From contig NZ_AP023065.1 in NCBI RefSeq assembly GCF_016593235.1, positions 1,054,001-1,118,000 of the forward strand: a stretch of DNA of 64,000 nucleotides. The letters are read 5' to 3'. Position numbers and translations under genes: made by a program. The stretch comes from Nitratiruptor sp. YY09-18. GTDB lineage: Bacteria; Campylobacterota; Campylobacteria; Campylobacterales; Nitratiruptoraceae. Positions 8,971-17,568 of this stretch are shown here, one piece after another. Within the stretch, counting starts at the first letter, position 1. Every line of letters begins with the position of its first letter. Below the pieces are notes generated by a model. The model saw only the letters and a list, made by a program, of their open reading frames with translations, ran no database searches and was not told the DNA's origin.

Positions 8971-10338
8971 TTGTCCAAAGCAATTTTGGCCATTGATATT
9001 GGATCTACAAAAGTTTGCGCAGTTATCGCCCAAAAAAATGGTGAAAAGCTTGCAGTTGCAGGCACGGGTGTTGCAAAAGCGCAAGGCCTGAAAAAGGGTG
9101 TAATAACTAATATCGATATGGCATCACGTGCTATCAAAGAGGCCTACGAAAATGCCAAGCGTGTTGCAGGCACGACCCCTGGCAAAGCTATTGTCTCAAT
9201 CTCTGGGGCATATGTCAAAAGTACCAACAGCAACGGTATTGTTAATATCCCTAACAAAGAGATCTCGCTTGATGAGATCAACCGCGTTATGCAAACAGCA
9301 ATCTACAATGCCAATATTCCTCACGAATATGAGATAATCCATGCACTCCCCTATAAATTTAAAGTAGATGATCAAGACTTTATCGAAGATCCACTTGGCA
9401 TGAACGCTTCTAGACTAGAAGCAGATGTACATATCATCGCAGCTCCAAAATCGAGCCTCTTTAATATTCGCAAAGCTGTCAGACAAGCAGGTATTGATAT
9501 AGCTAATGTCGTCCTCACGGGCTACGCTTCAGCAATCGCTACCCTTACGCCAGAAGATAAAGAACTTGGTGCTTGTGTTATTGATCTAGGTGGTAGCACA
9601 TGCAATCTTGTCATCCATGAAGGCAACTCTATTGTCTATAACGATTTCTTGGCAGTTGGTTCTATGCATATTACAAATGACCTCTCCATGGCATTGCATA
9701 CACCACTCTCCACTGCCGAGGAGATAAAGATCTTTTATGGTGATCTCAAAGAGCCTCGAAGTGATTATATTGAGATTCCAATAATTGGAGATGACGAGGA
9801 GACTCACCAGGTCTCACTTGAGATTGTTTATAATGTCATTCATGCGCGTGTAGAAGAAACACTCATGATTTTGGCTCAATCTATTGAAAAGAGTGGTCTC
9901 AAAGATCAAATAGGTGCAGGAGTAATTCTCACTGGGGGTATGACAAAACTTGGTGGCATTAGAGAGCTAGCAAGTGTTATATTTGATAACTCTCCAGTAC
10001 GCATAGCCAAACCAAAACCCCTTGCAGGAATCGAAAATGATCTAAGTGATCCAAGTTTTTCTACAGTGGTAGGACTCTTGCTCTATGGGGCTGGTGAGCA
10101 TACAATGTATGAAATTGATTCAAATAAGAACCTTCGCTATAAAAGTGAGGAGTTTTTTTCCGATACTATGCCAAAGCATGAAGAGAGCGTCGCAGAAGAA
10201 GCTACTTCAAATAATGCTTTTGAGCTAGAAGAAAACTCTTTGGATGAACTCTCAAACACTTTGCAGTTTGAAGAAAAGAAGAGCTCATTCAAAGAATCAT
10301 TAACCAAATTTACACGCTGGCTCACACAGCTATTTTAG
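8971..10338 (+). CDS. ftsA: Cell division protein FtsA
   Basis: Actin-fold protein that tethers FtsZ to the membrane. It opens with the phosphate-1 motif ILAIDIGSTKVCAVIA; a second phosphate loop is CVIDLGGSTCNLVIHEG (about 209-225) and the adenosine motif is GVILTGGMTKLGGI near 315. The last 15 residues (ESLTKFTRWLTQLF) form the expected amphipathic membrane-targeting helix. Translation must begin at the TTG at 8971, immediately after the upstream TAA, because family homology starts there. 455 residues; ftsZ follows after 24 bp. Confidence 0.95.
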   Translation: MSKAILAIDIGSTKVCAVIAQKNGEKLAVAGTGVAKAQGLKKGVITNIDMASRAIKEAYENAKRVAGTTPGKAIVSISGAYVKSTNSNGIVNIPNKEISLDEINRVMQTAIYNANIPHEYEIIHALPYKFKVDDQDFIEDPLGMNASRLEADVHIIAAPKSSLFNIRKAVRQAGIDIANVVLTGYASAIATLTPEDKELGACVIDLGGSTCNLVIHEGNSIVYNDFLAVGSMHITNDLSMALHTPLSTAEEIKIFYGDLKEPRSDYIEIPIIGDDEETHQVSLEIVYNVIHARVEETLMILAQSIEKSGLKDQIGAGVILTGGMTKLGGIRELASVIFDNSPVRIAKPKPLAGIENDLSDPSFSTVVGLLLYGAGEHTMYEIDSNKNLRYKSEEFFSDTMPKHEESVAEEATSNNAFELEENSLDELSNTLQFEEKKSSFKESLTKFTRWLTQLF

Positions 10339-10362
10339 TGAACACTCTAGGAAGGATGGAAG

Positions 10363-11478
10363 ATGGAGGCTTTTAATATCGAAGAGAGAAAGAGAGTAAC
10401 TGGCGCAAATATCAAAGCCGTAGGTGTAGGCGGTGGTGGTGGCAATATGATAGGCCATATGATTGAACAAGGGATAGATGGTATTGAACTATTGGTAGCC
10501 AATACCGACTCTCAAGCTCTTGCTACATCCCAGGCACATGTAAAAATTCAACTAGGCGAGAAGACTACACGTGGACTAGGTGCTGGAATGAAGCCTGAGA
10601 TTGGACGAGAAGCTGCACTTGAAAGCTATGAATCTATCAAAGAAAATCTTGACGGAGCAGATATCGTCTTTATCTCTGCAGGAATGGGTGGAGGCACAGG
10701 AACGGGTGCTGCACCAATCATTGCTCAAGCTGCAAAAGAGGTAGGTGCTCTGACAATCTCAGTTGTGACAAAACCTTTCAAATTTGAAGGAAGACGCAGA
10801 GCAAGACTTGCTGAAGAGGGAATCAATGAACTCAAAAAAGAGAGCGACTCAATCGTAGTAATTCCAAATGACAAACTCCTTGCAATTGTTGACAAAAAAC
10901 TAGGAATCAAAGATAGCTTCAAAATCGTTGATGATGTCTTGGCTAGGGCTGTAAGTGGGATCAGTGGTGTAATCCTCTCTTATGGTCAAAATGATATCAA
11001 TCTCGACTTTGCAGACGTACAAACTGTCATGAGTCACAGAGGCCTTGCACTTATGGGTGTCGGCGAAGCTGAAGGTGAAAATAGCGCCTATGAAGCGATC
11101 AAAAGTGCGATCGAATCACCTCTGCTTGACAATGTGTCAATCAATGGTGCTATGGGCGTACTTGTCCACTTCACTATCCATCCAGACTATCCGCTTGTAG
11201 ATATCGGTGAAGCTATGGATATCGTCTATGAGAGCGCTGATGAAGATGCACATGTTATCTTTGGTACTACAACAAATGAAAACATGGCACCAGACCAAGT
11301 TAAAATCACACTCATCGCTACAGGATTTGAGCAAAAGATCCAAGAGGAGGAACCGTTAAAAGTTGTAGAACCTCTCCAAAACAGCATGAGAATCAGTAAA
11401 AGAAAAGTGAGTGGTGGGATAGATGAGAGCGAAGATGTTCTCGATATTCCTACATGGATGCGTAACCAAAGAGACTAA
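10363..11478 (+). CDS. ftsZ: Cell division protein FtsZ
   Basis: Tubulin-like GTPase forming the division ring. Glycine-rich nucleotide contacts are seen at GVGGGGGNMI (about 21-30) and the tubulin signature GMGGGTGTGAAP (about 107-118). The T7 loop is QNDINLDFADV near 208-218. A conserved C-terminal tail, LDIPTWMRNQ, would bind FtsA. Length 371. An SD-like AAGGATGGAAG precedes the ATG. The stop TAA is directly followed on the other strand by the stop of the mlaF-like gene, with no spacer. Confidence 0.98.
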   Translation: MEAFNIEERKRVTGANIKAVGVGGGGGNMIGHMIEQGIDGIELLVANTDSQALATSQAHVKIQLGEKTTRGLGAGMKPEIGREAALESYESIKENLDGADIVFISAGMGGGTGTGAAPIIAQAAKEVGALTISVVTKPFKFEGRRRARLAEEGINELKKESDSIVVIPNDKLLAIVDKKLGIKDSFKIVDDVLARAVSGISGVILSYGQNDINLDFADVQTVMSHRGLALMGVGEAEGENSAYEAIKSAIESPLLDNVSINGAMGVLVHFTIHPDYPLVDIGEAMDIVYESADEDAHVIFGTTTNENMAPDQVKITLIATGFEQKIQEEEPLKVVEPLQNSMRISKRKVSGGIDESEDVLDIPTWMRNQRD

Positions 11479-12246
11479 TTACTCTACCACTTTTATAGGC
11501 CCCTGGGCCTTTCCTTCCAAAAATTGCTGCACATACGGATTTGAAGAGTTTTTAAAACTCACTTCATCTCCATACTCGATTATCTTTCCATCATAAAGCA
11601 TCGCAAAGTAGTCTCCCGCTTTAAAGCTCTCTTTGATATCATGACTGATAAGCACTGAAGTGACATGGAGTTCTTCTTGCATACGGCGAATTAGCTGCGT
11701 GATAAGATCGCTTGTAATGGGATCCAGCCCACTTGTAGGCTCATCATAAAGAATTATCTGGGGATCGAGAACGATACTGCGAGCAAGTCCAACTCTTTTG
11801 CGCATACCACCGCTTAGTTCATCTGGATAGAGATCGAGCACCTCTTGCGGTTTGAGGCCAACCATCAAAAGACGCTCTTCAACCTTTTTACGAATCTCTT
11901 GCTCACTCATATCTGTATGCTCACGCAGTGGGAAAGAAACATTTTCATATACATTCATACTGTCAAAGAGCGCTCCACTTTGAAAGAGATAGCCGATTTT
12001 TTTGCGCATGCGAAAAACTGTCTCCTCATCAGCCCTTGCCATATCCACATCTTCTACCCACACTTCCCCTTTATCAGGTATGAGAAGCCTTACAATATGT
12101 TTGATGATTGTCGATTTTCCACCACCAGAGAGTCCCAATATAACTGTAGTTTTACCTCTTACAACATTGAGATTGACACCTTTGAGCACCTGCTTGTGAC
12201 CAAAACTTTTATAAAGATCTTTGATTTTTATAATATGATCCACCAC
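11479..12246 (-). CDS. mlaF: MlaF-like ABC transporter ATP-binding protein
   Basis: 255-residue ABC ATPase of the phospholipid/organic-solvent group. Walker A is GLSGGGKST (about 38-46), the signature DELSGGMRKRVGLARS about 142-157, and Walker B IILYDEPTSGLDP about 164-176; the His switch is SHDIKESF. The GGMRKR variant signature is typical of MlaF/Ttg2A and chloroplast TGD3. The partner permease MlaE is probably the gene at 32357-33148; no MlaD (MCE) gene is in the window. The start overlaps the DUF4149 stop by one base. Confidence 0.85.
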   Translation of the reverse strand: MVDHIIKIKDLYKSFGHKQVLKGVNLNVVRGKTTVILGLSGGGKSTIIKHIVRLLIPDKGEVWVEDVDMARADEETVFRMRKKIGYLFQSGALFDSMNVYENVSFPLREHTDMSEQEIRKKVEERLLMVGLKPQEVLDLYPDELSGGMRKRVGLARSIVLDPQIILYDEPTSGLDPITSDLITQLIRRMQEELHVTSVLISHDIKESFKAGDYFAMLYDGKIIEYGDEVSFKNSSNPYVQQFLEGKAQGPIKVVE

Positions 12247-12722
12247 TATCCCTTACAGCAAAGATAGAGTCTCCTTGCAAGCAGAAGTAAAAGCGAGAGG
12301 GCTAGAAGCTGGAAATCTAGCTCACTTGCTTTATGTGCATTTTGAAAAACTGGATCGTTGACTATACTCTCACCAAGTGCTTGCATCGAAACTATCTGCT
12401 TAGTATAGTACAAAGTAAATAAAAATATCATCAATACAGCCGTTCCAGCTGCTGGAACTACAATTTTATCTCTATCAAAAATTTTATATGCATACGCTTC
12501 ACGAAGAATTATGATGATAGCCAGAGTATTGAGAAAGTAGTTTCCTTTAAGAAATATTGCAGTCATGATAAGACCCATCTGGTAGTGATTGAGCAAATTT
12601 GTGCCTATATAATCATTTGCATGAAATACGACAGGAGCCACAAAAACTCCAACTGTTAGCACATATCCCAAACCGACTCCAAGAAGTATGAGATACACAA
12701 TATCTATCCATTTTTTAACCAT
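12246..12722 (-). CDS. DUF4149-type membrane protein
   Basis: 158 residues with four likely TM segments (about 7-29, 52-72, 84-104 and 135-152). Features resembling DUF4149 (TMEM205-like) proteins are the N-terminal GLGYVLTVGVFVAPVVFH and the loop rich in polar residues before the last helix. The function is unknown. It is coupled to mlaF by a 1-bp overlap and to prmC by an 8-bp overlap, but that may only reflect general compactness. Confidence 0.6.
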   Translation of the reverse strand: MVKKWIDIVYLILLGVGLGYVLTVGVFVAPVVFHANDYIGTNLLNHYQMGLIMTAIFLKGNYFLNTLAIIIILREAYAYKIFDRDKIVVPAAGTAVLMIFLFTLYYTKQIVSMQALGESIVNDPVFQNAHKASELDFQLLALSLLLLLARRLYLCCKG

Positions 12723-13530
12723 TTTTTTTCCTTATAATAAATCCTCTATCAAGATTTGCATAATCTTTATAAAAAGTTAGCGCTACATCTGCCTCTTTCG
12801 CTGTGACATACTCCTCAATATACTCTCTTTGATCATATCCCATCTCACATGCCAAGATTTTTGCATCTTTAAAGAAAAATGTATCTATAATTCTTTGCAG
12901 TATCTCATCACCTCTCTCTCCACCAAAAAGAGCACTCTGCGGCTCAAAATCACGTACACTCTCTTGCAAAGGATAATCATTGGCGATATAGGGTGGATTG
13001 CTCACAATAACATCGATTGGACTGTTTATACCATCTAGAAAAGATGTATGCACAAACTCTATAGCTACATCATGGAGTGCTGCATTTTTTTGAGCAATTG
13101 CTAGAGCTTCTTTGCTAATATCTGTTGCGATAATTTCGATATGTGGAAAGAGCTTTTTGAGCATGATGACAATCACACCACTACCTGTCCCAATCTCAGC
13201 GATTTTCTCATCTCCTTGCAAAAGAGGCTGGAGATTTTCTATAAGTAACTCCGTTTCTGGTCTGGGTATGAGAGCTCCATAATCGATGAAGAACTCTTCA
13301 CCATAAAAGCTCACTCTCTTTGTAATATACTCAACCGGCTCCCCGTGGCTTCTACGCTCTATAAACTCCCAATACTTCTTACTCTGTACAATCTCTTCAG
13401 GATGAGCATGGAGGTAGATGCGATCTTTGCCAAGGCTATGTGCAAGAAGCAGTTCAGACTCAAAAAGAGGCCTCCGTGCTACCTCTTTTAATCTTTTTGC
13501 ACCTAACTTCAAAGCCTCATCTATCTTCAT
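12715..13530 (-). CDS. prmC: Release factor glutamine methyltransferase
   Basis: Methylates the GGQ glutamine of peptide release factors. After an N-terminal helical domain come LIPRPETELLIE (about 105-116), the SAM loop IAEIGTGSGVIVIML, and the catalytic VSNPPYIAN motif. I start the protein at MKIDEALKLGAK because it aligns with the E. coli PrmC N-terminus. The frame stays open to an ATG at 13590, and an ATG at 13563 has a good SD, so a 20- or 11-residue longer form is possible. It overlaps the protease gene upstream. Confidence 0.9.
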   Translation of the reverse strand: MKIDEALKLGAKRLKEVARRPLFESELLLAHSLGKDRIYLHAHPEEIVQSKKYWEFIERRSHGEPVEYITKRVSFYGEEFFIDYGALIPRPETELLIENLQPLLQGDEKIAEIGTGSGVIVIMLKKLFPHIEIIATDISKEALAIAQKNAALHDVAIEFVHTSFLDGINSPIDVIVSNPPYIANDYPLQESVRDFEPQSALFGGERGDEILQRIIDTFFFKDAKILACEMGYDQREYIEEYVTAKEADVALTFYKDYANLDRGFIIRKKNG

Positions 13531-14773
13531 CGATTGCTGCACACTCACCTTTGAGGGCTTCATCTGCTTCGCTCTCCTCTTCAAATCCAAGCGCTTTGAG
13601 TCGCTCTAGAATTGGCGGGTGAGAGTAGTAAAAGAAGATATAGAGTGGATGCGAGAGTGGAAAATGGGCATTCTCTTCTACTAGTTTCAACAAAGCGTTG
13701 CGCAAATTTGCTCTACCGCCAAGCTCACTCCCATAACGATCTGCTGCATACTCATTGCGACGACTCACGAAATTGATAAGGGGCATAAAGAAAAAGAAGA
13801 AAACCGGGCTAAGAAGCAAAAACATAGCTATAATGCTATAGGGAGCATCTGCTGGAATACCCACCTTTTCATAGAGCGATGCAGGCAGATTGGCAAAGAT
13901 GTAAAAGAGTGCAAAAAACATCACGCCCATCATGAAGATATTTTTGAGAATATCTTTATGCTTAAAGTGTCCTAACTCATGACCCAAGACCGCTAGAAGT
14001 TCGCTGCGTGAGAGCTTTTGTAAAAGTGTATCAAAAAGCACTACTCTCTTGCTTTTTCCTAAGCCCCCAAAATATGCATTGAGCCTTGTATCTCTTTTGC
14101 TTGAATCAACCACATAGACACCATTGGCTTTAAATCCACTTCGTTCTAAGAGTTCATTGATATCTTTCTCAAGCTCTTTATCTTGCAAGGGAGTAAACTT
14201 ATTGAAAATTGGAGCAATGAGTATAGGATAGATTGCATTGATAAGAATTATAAGCCCAAATACTACTGCAAATCCCCATATCCACCAGTTTTGGACATTG
14301 ACAATGATCCAGCTTACTATATAGACAATGAGAGATCCAAAAATCAAAAAGAGCGCTGCAATTTTGAGCTGATCAGCTATGAAAAGCTTCCATGTCGATT
14401 TGTTAAATCCAAACTCTTCATCGATAACAAACTTCTGATAAATATCAAATGGAAGAGTGACAAGATAATTAATAGCAAAGAAAAGATCGATATAGACCAC
14501 ACTTTTAAGCACCACATCATCAATCTGGATCATCTGATCAAGCATGCGCAGACCAAATCCCATCCAAAAGATAAAGAGAATATATTCGATAAAAGCCTCT
14601 GCGATGACTACTCGCTCTTTTTTTATAGCATAGCGTCCAGCTTTGAAAAATTTACTCGGCATCATAAGCACAGGCTTGCCATCTTTTGCCTTGGCAACGA
14701 AGCCTGCTTGCATAGTTGCTATGTAGATTTTGATGAGGATATACAATCCATAAAAAATGCTTACACCAAGCAT
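13517..14773 (-). CDS. M48-family (Ste24/CAAX-protease-like) integral membrane metalloprotease
   Basis: 418-residue multi-TM zinc protease. The Zn motif is LAVLGHELGHFKHKDI (HExxH form HELGH, about 264-268), and the distal ligand region is NEYAADRYGSELGG. The long N-terminal membrane domain, with about four TM segments before the catalytic region, and the EEFGFNKST motif make it Ste24-like rather than short HtpX-like. In bacteria the substrate is likely membrane or misfolded protein; prenyl processing is not implied. It is the first gene of its operon, with a strong -10 upstream. Confidence 0.85.
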   Translation of the reverse strand: MLGVSIFYGLYILIKIYIATMQAGFVAKAKDGKPVLMMPSKFFKAGRYAIKKERVVIAEAFIEYILFIFWMGFGLRMLDQMIQIDDVVLKSVVYIDLFFAINYLVTLPFDIYQKFVIDEEFGFNKSTWKLFIADQLKIAALFLIFGSLIVYIVSWIIVNVQNWWIWGFAVVFGLIILINAIYPILIAPIFNKFTPLQDKELEKDINELLERSGFKANGVYVVDSSKRDTRLNAYFGGLGKSKRVVLFDTLLQKLSRSELLAVLGHELGHFKHKDILKNIFMMGVMFFALFYIFANLPASLYEKVGIPADAPYSIIAMFLLLSPVFFFFFMPLINFVSRRNEYAADRYGSELGGRANLRNALLKLVEENAHFPLSHPLYIFFYYSHPPILERLKALGFEEESEADEALKGECAAIDEDR

Positions 14774-14799
14774 TATTGTCCTTTTTGAAAATTTAGACT

Positions 14800-14805
14800 A
14801 TTATA
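14800..14805 (-). promoter_or_regulatory. Probable -10 element for the Ste24-like operon
   Basis: A perfect TATAAT on the minus strand, 27 bp before the ATG of the M48 protease, followed by an SD AAAGGA. No good -35 is seen, which is common in this phylum. Confidence 0.5.
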
Positions 14806-14867
14806 CACAAACCATATTAGTTAGGCTTTACTAATTTTTTTATCAATTTAATTTAAAAAGGTCATCA

Positions 14868-16817
14868 ATGACTCTCATAGATCTCATTGGAATAAAGAAA
14901 AACTACGAGGCACAAAAGATATTGTGCAGTGTGGATATAACTATTGATGAGGGTGAGAGGATTGCAATCGTTGGGAAAAATGGCAGCGGCAAATCAACCC
15001 TCATGAAGATCATTGCTGGAATCGAACAGCCCGACGAAGGAGAGCGTCTTGTGCGCCAAGGTATTACTATCAAGATGCTGCCACAAGTCCCTCAATTTGA
15101 AGCGCATCTGAGTGTCAAAGAAGCGATTTTAGAACAGCTCAAAGAGATAAATGAAGCCAAAAAGCGTTATGAAGAGCTCACCGAAAAAATAGCACAAGAT
15201 CCACAAAACCAAGAGTTCCTTGCGCAACTCAACGAACTCAATAACTATCTTGACTATCACGATGCGTGGAATATCGAAGAGAAAATTGAGCGTATTTTGC
15301 AAGAGTTTCGCCTCAAAGAGTATGAAGAGAGGCTGGTTAGTTCGCTGAGTGGTGGCGAGCAAAGAAGAGTGGCTCTGGCTGGACTTTTGCTCCAAAAACC
15401 GGATGTCTTGCTTCTTGATGAGCCTACGAACCATCTCGATGTCTATATGGTGGAGTTTTTGGAAGAGCTCATTCTCAAAGAGCACTATACCCTAATTTTT
15501 GTGAGTCATGATCGCTACTTCATCGACCATATCGCTACAAGAGTAGTAGAAGTAGAAGATTGCAAACTTAGAAGCTTCAAAGGTGGATATAGTGACTATC
15601 TGCACCAAAAAGAGGAGCTCTTGCAAAATCTACAAAAACAGCACGAAAACCTCCTGCGCCTACTCAAGCAAGAAGAGGAGTGGCTAAGACGCGGAGTGAA
15701 AGCGAGAATGAAAAGAAATGAAGGACGTAAAAAGAGAGTTTTGGAGCTCCGAGAACAGGCGAAAAAAAATCCTGCCATGATCAAAAAGATCCAGCTCCAG
15801 CTCCAAAGAGAAAAGAAGCACTTCAATCGTGAAGATGGAGTAAGCAAGAAAAAAGTCCTCTTTGAGATTGAGAATATCTCCAAAACCTTGGGTGGCAAAA
15901 CACTCATAAAAGATTTTACCACACGCATACTCCAGCGCGATACCATCGCAATAGTTGGGAAAAATGGTGCTGGGAAGTCTACACTTCTTAAGATTTTGCT
16001 AGGCCAAATGGAGCCAGATAGCGGAGTGATAAAAAGAGGCGATATCAAAATAGGCTATTTTGATCAAAACCGCTCCATGCTCGATGATGATAAAAATCTC
16101 ATCGAAACCTTCTGCCCCAATGGAGGTGACAGAGTCCAAGTGGGTGGCAAGAGTATGCATGTCTATGGTTATCTCAAAAATTTTCTTTTTCCTAAAGAGT
16201 TTTTGGATAAAAAGATTGGCTCATTGAGTGGTGGCGAGAAAAACCGCGTAGCTTTGGCACTTCTCTTTACCAAAGATGTGGATTGTCTCATACTCGATGA
16301 GCCTACCAATGATCTCGATATTCCAACTATCAATATCCTCGAAGAGTATCTGCAAAATTTCCAAGGGTCAGTCATATTTGTGAGTCATGACCGCTACTTT
16401 GTAGACAAAATTGCTAAAAAGCTCTTCATATTCAAAGGAGACGGCCAGATAGAGGAGACATACCAAAGCTACAGTGAATATCTTGCAATCGAAAAGGAGC
16501 TAGAAGATATTCAAAACCTCATAACCGCTTCTCAAAAAGAGCCTCCCAAAGAGCGTATCAAAAAGAGAAAACCAAAACTCTCATACAAAGAGCAAAAAAG
16601 ATTAGAAGAGCTTCCTACTCTCATAGAAGAGCTTGAAGAAAAACTTGCCCAGCTCAATGAGTGTCTGAGCGACCCTTCATGCTACGAAGAGCAAGGTCTT
16701 CTCAAACTCTCTGAAGAGTTTGAGGCTTTGCAGCAAGAGCATGAGAAACTTATGGAAGAGTATATTAATCTCGAAGAAAAAAAGGAAAAAATAGAGAATG
16801 AAATTTCAGATCAATAA
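14868..16817 (+). CDS. ABC-F family ATPase (Uup-like)
   Basis: 649-residue soluble protein with two ABC domains and no TM region. Walker A motifs are VGKNGSGKST (about 35-44) and VGKNGAGKST (about 364-373); signatures are SSLSGGEQRR and GSLSGGEKNR; both Walker B segments are followed by DEPTNHLD or DEPTNDLD. A charged linker at about 250-320 and a C-terminal coiled coil (about 560-645) fit the Uup branch, linked to ribosome or nucleic-acid transactions. Nothing suggests an antibiotic-resistance type. It overlaps corA by 20 bp. Confidence 0.9.
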   Translation: MTLIDLIGIKKNYEAQKILCSVDITIDEGERIAIVGKNGSGKSTLMKIIAGIEQPDEGERLVRQGITIKMLPQVPQFEAHLSVKEAILEQLKEINEAKKRYEELTEKIAQDPQNQEFLAQLNELNNYLDYHDAWNIEEKIERILQEFRLKEYEERLVSSLSGGEQRRVALAGLLLQKPDVLLLDEPTNHLDVYMVEFLEELILKEHYTLIFVSHDRYFIDHIATRVVEVEDCKLRSFKGGYSDYLHQKEELLQNLQKQHENLLRLLKQEEEWLRRGVKARMKRNEGRKKRVLELREQAKKNPAMIKKIQLQLQREKKHFNREDGVSKKKVLFEIENISKTLGGKTLIKDFTTRILQRDTIAIVGKNGAGKSTLLKILLGQMEPDSGVIKRGDIKIGYFDQNRSMLDDDKNLIETFCPNGGDRVQVGGKSMHVYGYLKNFLFPKEFLDKKIGSLSGGEKNRVALALLFTKDVDCLILDEPTNDLDIPTINILEEYLQNFQGSVIFVSHDRYFVDKIAKKLFIFKGDGQIEETYQSYSEYLAIEKELEDIQNLITASQKEPPKERIKKRKPKLSYKEQKRLEELPTLIEELEEKLAQLNECLSDPSCYEEQGLLKLSEEFEALQQEHEKLMEEYINLEEKKEKIENEISDQ

Positions 16818-17568
16818 ATATCTCATCGATGATATTATCAATTCGGAGCATCCGAGCGACTTTGAAGTTACAAAAGAGTATGCGATATTTATCTTGCGCC
16901 TTCCCTACATCAAAGATGATAAAGTAAAGATTATTAGCTATGCATTCTTGATAAAAGAAGGGAATGTGTATGAGTATTGTCGCAGTGCCAAAGATTTTGT
17001 GCAACTAGGTGACTTTGCAACATTGCACAACTTTTTAGATGTGAGAGTTGATAAGATATTGGCAAAGATCTCACGACTTCACACAAAAATAGAGAAAATG
17101 GAAGATATGCTCTATGAAGATACGTATGAAGGAGATTTTGCAAAAGATTGGATAGAGATCAAGAAAGAGCTCTCACTCATTGAACGCCTCATGGCTCATG
17201 CGATGATAGCTTTTAGCCGCTTTATCAAACACTACAAAGATCGTATTGATGAGCTTGCCTATAAAGATCTCGAAGAGCATATTGAGCGCTCTTTGCGCTT
17301 TTGTCGCAGTGGTATGGAAAAACTTGATAATCTCTACAGTTTCTATCGCACAAGAATAGATGAGCGGATGAATATGATAATGTTCATTCTCACAATAATC
17401 TCAGCGATCTTTTTGCCTATGACACTGGTCACCGGATTTTTTGGTATGAATACGGGAGGGCTTCCCTATACCCAAGATCCGCTGGGTACATGGAAAGTGA
17501 CTCTCTTTCTTGTAATTTTTGAGATACCTTTTGTTTACTTTATCTGGCGCCTCATGAAAAAGAGCTAG
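16798..17568 (+). CDS. corA: CorA-family divalent cation (Mg2+) transporter
   Basis: 256 residues with two C-terminal TM segments (about 196-217 and 232-250) and the diagnostic FGMNTGGLPY loop between them, the CorA selectivity filter. The N-terminal cytoplasmic domain is shorter than in classical CorA (about 316 residues), but the stalk helix is present. The ATG lies within the end of the ABC-F gene. Its stop TAG shares the palindrome CTAG with the stop of thrC on the other strand. Confidence 0.9.
   Translation: MKFQINKYLIDDIINSEHPSDFEVTKEYAIFILRLPYIKDDKVKIISYAFLIKEGNVYEYCRSAKDFVQLGDFATLHNFLDVRVDKILAKISRLHTKIEKMEDMLYEDTYEGDFAKDWIEIKKELSLIERLMAHAMIAFSRFIKHYKDRIDELAYKDLEEHIERSLRFCRSGMEKLDNLYSFYRTRIDERMNMIMFILTIISAIFLPMTLVTGFFGMNTGGLPYTQDPLGTWKVTLFLVIFEIPFVYFIWRLMKKS

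Noticed and set aside
14183-14788. 201-codon plus-strand frame
   Set aside because: Shadow of the Ste24-like protease gene; composition is that of antisense sequence, and the real gene has a clear HELGH motif.
14816-14841. ATTAGT/ACTAAT repeat followed by a T run before the ABC-F gene
   Set aside because: It looks like a weak intrinsic terminator or attenuator, but the stem is only 6 bp and AT-rich in a very AT-rich spacer; chance is likely.
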